Shown here: in pieces, positions 58,995 through 64,000 of the stretch
Numbering within the stretch: the first letter of the stretch is position 1
Layout: each line of letters begins with the position of its first letter
Origin: Bradysia coprophila
Lineage: Eukaryota > Arthropoda > Insecta > Diptera > Sciaridae
Length of the DNA: 64,000 nt
Direction of reading: 5' to 3'
NCBI RefSeq assembly: GCF_014529535.1
Contig: NW_023503353.1
Span: 1-64,000, forward strand
Translations under genes and position numbers: made by a program
The notes under the pieces: model-generated
Told to the model about the DNA's origin: nothing
Database searches by the model: none
What the model saw: the letters and a program-made list of their open reading frames with translations, nothing else

Positions 58995-61395
58995 CTACGA
59001 ATCACTCGATTTCGGCACTTTCAGCGTAACACCGAGATTATCACGAAGTTCTTTGATTTCAGTTGTACCTTGTAGCAAACGTTTGAAACCGCGTGGCAGT
59101 CCTCGACACGACGACAAATTTATCGAATTGAGATCAACGCAATTCGTCAGTATCTCTTTGACCGCTTCCAATGACACAGAAGATCCACATAAGTTGAGAT
59201 GACTGAAAATTGAAACAGTTTGTTAGCTCTACGTTTTCATCACTGCGATCAGTGAAAACCTACTGCAATGGTGACTCGGAGCCTTTTTCAGCTATCGCCC
59301 GTATTGCATTGTCCAATGGTGTTTGTACATTTGCCCATGCCAAATCGAATTCAGTGAGACTGTGCGCCCATTTCGATGCTATTAATTCTAGACCGCCACT
59401 GTAACACATATGAATTCACGATAAAACATTTTCACGATTTACTTTCAGTCTAAACAACTTACCCGGTATCTCGCGTTACCGAACAGCCAGACAGAAATAA
59501 ATGTTTTAAGTCCCATGTGGGCAATCGGATCAGACTGTCATGTGTCAGTCTAGCACAACCTCTAACATCTAGCAATTGCAGTTTTGTACTTGTTTTTAGA
59601 ATTCTTTGAATGAAATCATCGTTTATTAGCCGAGATTCATCAGCCAGCGATGCGATTGACAGTTCTTCCAGTTCCGGAAAGCCAGGCGAATCCATCTAAG
59701 GAATAATATTTCAAATGAGCACAGACGTTTGGTGTGAATGACTAATGCAATTAACCTGTTCCTGGAGTGTAGCCGGACTAAGTGTAATGTGCGAGTTCGT
59801 TATCCGAAGAACTTTAAGCTTTTGGCAGCCCTGCTGAAGCTTTTCTATGTGCAGAAATCCGTGAGATGCGGCTATTGTGCTAACATTGGATAAGTCCAAA
59901 AGCGTCAAGTTTGGACAGTATGTCTGAATTAACAGGAAAATAAATTAATTTTTATCGAATAAACCACATGTGTGGCAGACGAATAAAAGGACGATTGAAA
60001 TTATCGTTTAATGAGAATAAATGGTAGGTCTTACCGATAATGCTGTGACAATTTGTGGAACGCCAGCCAATTTATTGTGAGCCAAGTACAGGTGAGTCAA
60101 TTTTTCGCCCATCGTTTGTATTGAGTGGCACAGTGATTGTAAACTCACTGTGCTTTTGTTGGTCATTTCAATCTGTTCAAATAAATCGATTATTTCCACC
60201 ATTAAAAAAATATGAAAACTTTAATGAATCTCACATTTATGGAGCTTAAGTCTAATCGTTGCAGGGATTTAAACTGTTCTACAATGAATATTAAATGCTC
60301 AGATGCGAACCCCTTCCATCCAGCTAGTGAGAGACCGACTAGATCCGGACAGGAATTGGCCAAAATAGACAGGACACAGTCAATATTAGTAACTTTCCAA
60401 TTTGCTGTAAAAGAAAGTTGGTCAAATTAATGACAAATCAGGCACCGACACTGTGATCTAACGTTCATACCTATGTTCAGATCTTTACAGGATTGCATAC
60501 GATTTTCGATTAGCCATTTCAAATTCAGTTCGGTGCGCCATTTCTCTTTCGTCCACGCCGAAAAATCGAGACTGTGCCAGAGTCTCGGTGTAACGGACAC
60601 TTGATTCCACTGTGAACACACTTTACCCAGACGAACCAATGCGGGCAGACACCCTTCCTGATTGACAACATTTTCGAAGATCTTAAGTAAAATTGGCTCG
60701 GGAATCATTAATCCCCAAGGAGACTGCTCTTCCGGTTCTTTTTCCACCGTTGTCGCTTTATTATTATTTACACGTCGTGGTTTCTTTTCATAGCTGGAAT
60801 CGTCACTATCTGATGTGTTCTTCGGTTTTGATTTTCTCGATCTTTTGCGATTTGATTTTGCCACTTTCTTGCTTTTCGGCGCCGGTAAAACGGTTAAGAC
60901 TTCGGACTTTTTCAATTTCAATTTTATTCCAATTTTGTTGTCAGTGATCTGACTTTGATACATTGCAACCAACGCCTTTCGTTTCGGTTTGGCCCGAACT
61001 TTGGTGGTTTTCTTTTCCATTGCATATGCTGCCGGTTTACCGGTTGGATGCATGCTACCGTTCGGTACACGTTTGACTTTAACGGGAAGCACATGTTGTT
61101 TGGGAGATTTACTACATGACGTTTCCTCATCAATTCGATTAGGTGGTCTTATGTCAGGATTCGGTGCCGGTACGGTATTCGAAAGGTTATCGGTTTCTCG
61201 TTCTGTTGGAGACGATTTGTCTGGTGATTGATTGGTTGAACCATCTTTTGGACTGATTATATTTTTTATTTTAAACTTTAGTTCGCCTTCGTCACTCTCA
61301 CAATTATCAGAAAATGTGTACACACTATCAGCTGGAGGCTTAATGTCATTCAGTGTATCCGTTTCGGAAAATCTACTCTCGGAAGATTCGTTCAT
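58995..61395 (-). CDS. Fbxl6: F-box/leucine-rich-repeat protein, FBXL6-like
   Basis: Substrate receptor of an SCF ubiquitin ligase. Seven exons: 60471-61395, 60235-60404, 60035-60172, 59756-59923, 59463-59695, 59264-59398 and 58995-59202, phases consistent, about 658 residues. Residues 1-220 are disordered and Ser/Lys-rich with several basic tracts (KSNRKRSRKSKPK), which fits a nuclear protein. The F-box starts near residue 227 (WGLMIPEPILLKIFENVV, then VCSQWNQV and LWHSLDFS). Leucine-rich repeats follow in the later exons (LVGLSLAGWKGF, LTHLYLAHNKL, LQLLDVRGCARL, LKHLFLSGCSV, LTEFDLAWANV). The domain order and the Trp-initiated F-box resemble FBXL6. Human FBXL6 is shorter; the extra length is in the N-terminal tail. 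Confidence 0.9.
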
Positions 61396-61579
61396 TATGT
61401 CGTGTTTTGATGTATAAGGTGAATTAAACGGTTCCTTTGCGGTTAATACATGCTAATGTTTGAGCTGGTAGATCTGTAAAAGAGCGGAAAACCAAAATGT
61501 TATTGCTGATTTACGTGACATGTATTTCACTGAGACATTTATGATATTATGCTGGCTGTACGGAAGTGTAATTGTACAT
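61396..61579. other. 5' flank of the FBXL6-like gene
   Basis: Short region before the hairpin element at 61580. No promoter motif could be singled out. Confidence 0.4.
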
Positions 61580-61681
61580 TACTTACCAATGGGAGAAATG
61601 GTTAAAATGACACTTTCGCCTGTTTACCGACCTCGGCACACAAGAAGTTCCATTTTCACCATTTGTCCCATTGGTAAGTAA
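61580..61681. mobile_element. Hairpin MITE, family 2, second copy
   Basis: ttacttaccaatgggagaaa and tttgtcccattggtaagtaa are inverted copies; the loop carries gacctcgg. It is related to 54198-54315. Confidence 0.8.
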
Positions 61682-61706
61682 CTCATAAACATGATTTCAA
61701 CTTTTC

Positions 61707-62689
61707 ATTAAGAGTTATATCGTCAAGACTTCAGGTAATTTTTTAACTTTGGGAACAAGTGGTCTCTCATTTTTATGAGTGATAGCTCGCTGGATACGTC
61801 TTTCAATTCTACGAAACACTAACTTTTTCGAGAAAAAAAAAAATTCTGTGAAAAACGTTCAAAAGTAAAGACATGTCAGAGTTATGACTAAAAATATAGT
61901 GCATGTTCGGAAAGTCCGCCTTCCCTGCAGCTTCGATGTTCCACGGAACTGAGTATAGGGTGTTGTAGCTTCACCCACTATCGTGCCACATATAAATGAA
62001 CCCAGTACTTTTGTGCTGCAAGCGTACAGAAGTTTCGGAAAAAAAAGTTGGTGCCAAAATGTAGATTTTTTTCTTCTTTCTGGGGGCCCAACTACTGGAA
62101 CAGTGTCTGGAACGGTTATACGGTAGTCATTTTTTATCGTTCACTATTCTTTTACCTTATCAATACCAATACGCTTCGCTATGTCGCGAATATATGTCGT
62201 TAGTTATAACAAGGGAAAAATTATTAAATTTTTGTAGGAGGATTTCAGTCAAATAAAGTGTTAGCGTATAGCACATGACCTCAGGAGTCCGGAACAGTAA
62301 TTAGTTTCTCAATATTTGCTACGCGACAGGAGTTTGGAAAAACGATTTGATCAAGTGGGAGCAAACGGTTCCCAGTCATTTATGTGGAACGATAGTGGGA
62401 GAGGCCAGCTACAACAACGTGGAACATCGAAGCTGCAGGGAAGGCGGACTCTCCAAACATTCACTATATTTTTAGTAATAACTCTCGTGGATCTTCTCGC
62501 ACCAAGCAGTGCGTATACTCTAACTGTAGCTCTTTCCAAGGCCGACATTCGTACAACATTACAAAAATTTTTTTTTTAAAGATACGTGTTTCCTAGAATT
62601 GAAAGACGAATCCAACGTGCTATCATTCATTAAAATCGGAGACCGCTTGTTCCCCAATCGCCTGAAGTCTTGGCGATATCACTCTTAAT
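61707..62689. mobile_element. Foldback-type element, 1.0 kb
   Basis: Arms of about 270 bp: ttaagagttatatcgtcaag and ggaaagtccgccttccctgc at the left, gcagggaaggcggactctcc and cgatatcactcttaa at the right. The centre is unique. The open frames at 62316-62579 and its antisense lie in the right arm and are not called. Confidence 0.85.
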
Positions 62690-64000
62690 ATAATTCCCTC
62701 TATACACTAAACATTATACAAATAAGTTCTCGCTTGGTTTTTTTGCGTGAGGACCAACGTAAATAAACAAGAAATCACTATTAGTATATCTCTCGGCATT
62801 TTCATAAGAAAATACCGTTGCGTATTTCGTTGAGACTTCAATTTTGTAAATTTTTCTCTAGCTTTTGATGCTACAATATCACAATTTTTGCATTCGTATA
62901 TCTGAAGCCACTCGTGTGCTGCAAAGATTTGAATGAATTTGATAATTTTGTGCGCATGAAACAGGTAAATATTTTTAAATACTTTTCTTTACGAAACCTC
63001 ATGCAACATACCCAGCCACTTTTATGTTATTATGTCCTATACTCTTAAACAATGTGAATTCGACGAAAAACGCTGCGGGAGCGATTTATTTAAATGTAAA
63101 ATTCCACTGTTAATGCGTCAAGTGTAAAAGCTACGAAGAACTAGCTGTAGTAAATAAAGTGAATTACTAAGCAAATCTGACTATACTTTCGAATAAAGTC
63201 TTCAGCGTTGTTGATCGAAAACACTTTTGTAATATAGCCCATTGATATAGTGGAATTATTCCGAAGACTAAAATGAACATGTAAAGGTTACCATGTAAGA
63301 GTATAGTACACGTTATGAAAAAAATCTCAACATGGAAAACAAGGAAAACATCGAACACTTTCATCTTATATAAAATGAGAACAAAATTAACGATACAACA
63401 CAATTTTAATCATAAAAAAGGTCAGAAAATATAAATGAAAAATTTCGTCTATTGAAAGTAAATGCGGCAGTGATAATATGAAGTTTTTTTTGTGATTTTT
63501 TTTTTATTTGTTGATGTTACATGGTATGCCTACATATCAGAAAAAAAAATACATGCGCGGCAACCAAAATAAATAATAATAACACGAATCAAATAAATAA
63601 AAATAAAAGTATCACCTCTCGTTTCCACTCGATCGACTGGCAATGTTGCATTTCATCTACCAAAAATGTCATAAATTGTAAACACAACACAGTAAAATTG
63701 ACAGCACCCCTCAATTTTTCATTTTTTCACCGATTATCACTTCAATTTCTTTTAATTTCACTTTATTGCAACAATAGTTTTGGTCTAAATTTCCTTTTTC
63801 CACAACATTTTCTAATTTCAATCCACTCGAATAGTAAATATTACACAATTTTAATTTACTAACAGAAAAAAAAACTCCACAGCAACAATTTATTTTTCTG
63901 AAGTAACCACTACATCGATATTTTTACTGTATAATTAACAAGTTCTTTCTCTCTCTCCCCCCTTCTGCATAGGAGAGGATATTTTTCAATAGGCTATTCT
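62690..64000. other. No supported gene
   Basis: AT-rich sequence with short frames only. A CT-rich stretch lies at the very end (about 63946-63965). Confidence 0.5.

Noticed and set aside
62316-62579. 87-codon frame and its antisense
   Set aside because: They lie in the right arm of the foldback element 61707-62689 and overlap on opposite strands.

Overview
The window looks like AT-rich nuclear DNA from an insect, most likely a dipteran and perhaps a nematoceran fly. Coding exons are separated by very short introns (mostly 55-70 bp, GT...AG). The single-copy genes are typical animal genes. The intergenic DNA is crowded with palindromic non-autonomous DNA transposons. No rRNA, tRNA, CRISPR or bacterial-type operon was seen. 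The species call is inference only.

Layout. Positions 1-12,400 hold no supported host gene. They carry a series of hairpin elements and then one 8.8-kb foldback element (3549-12344) with 2.2-kb inverted arms, a 500-bp tandem array and a 150-bp tandem array in its centre. Positions 12,500-20,000 hold hairpins, a small spliced gene of unknown function (minus strand), a chemoreceptor-like broken fragment, a LINE 3' end, and a MULE-type transposase fused to a YqaJ nuclease-like domain (copy A). A palindrome with a hAT-type MITE nested inside it and a short relic of the same transposase follow. Positions 21,156-27,863 hold a THAP/P-element transposase gene in six recognisable exons, broken by an in-frame stop and a frameshift, with an 11-residue tandem repeat in its last exon. 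Positions 28,000-33,700 are repeats and unassigned DNA. The second, complete MULE-YqaJ gene (copy B, minus strand) is at 33,837-36,679.

From 40,980 to 61,395 lies a compact block of ordinary host genes separated by palindromic elements: a LanC-like protein (minus), a copine (plus), an adenosine deaminase-like protein (minus), mitochondrial adrenodoxin reductase (plus), a CIMIP2/FAM166-type axonemal protein (minus) and an FBXL6-like F-box/LRR protein (minus). LanC-like/copine and ADAL/adrenodoxin reductase are divergent pairs. Adrenodoxin reductase and the CIMIP2-type gene converge with about 230 bp between stop codons. Exon structures below were derived by reading splice sites and checking that phases agree. 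These genes do not form one pathway.

The most interesting material is the mobile DNA. Two diverged MULE transposases keep an apparent DDE triad, while their fused nuclease domains each lack catalytic residues. A large foldback element is flanked by a candidate 9-bp direct repeat. Three hairpin elements are nested inside each other, the two inner ones with clear 8-bp target duplications. The P-like gene has an expanded coding minisatellite.
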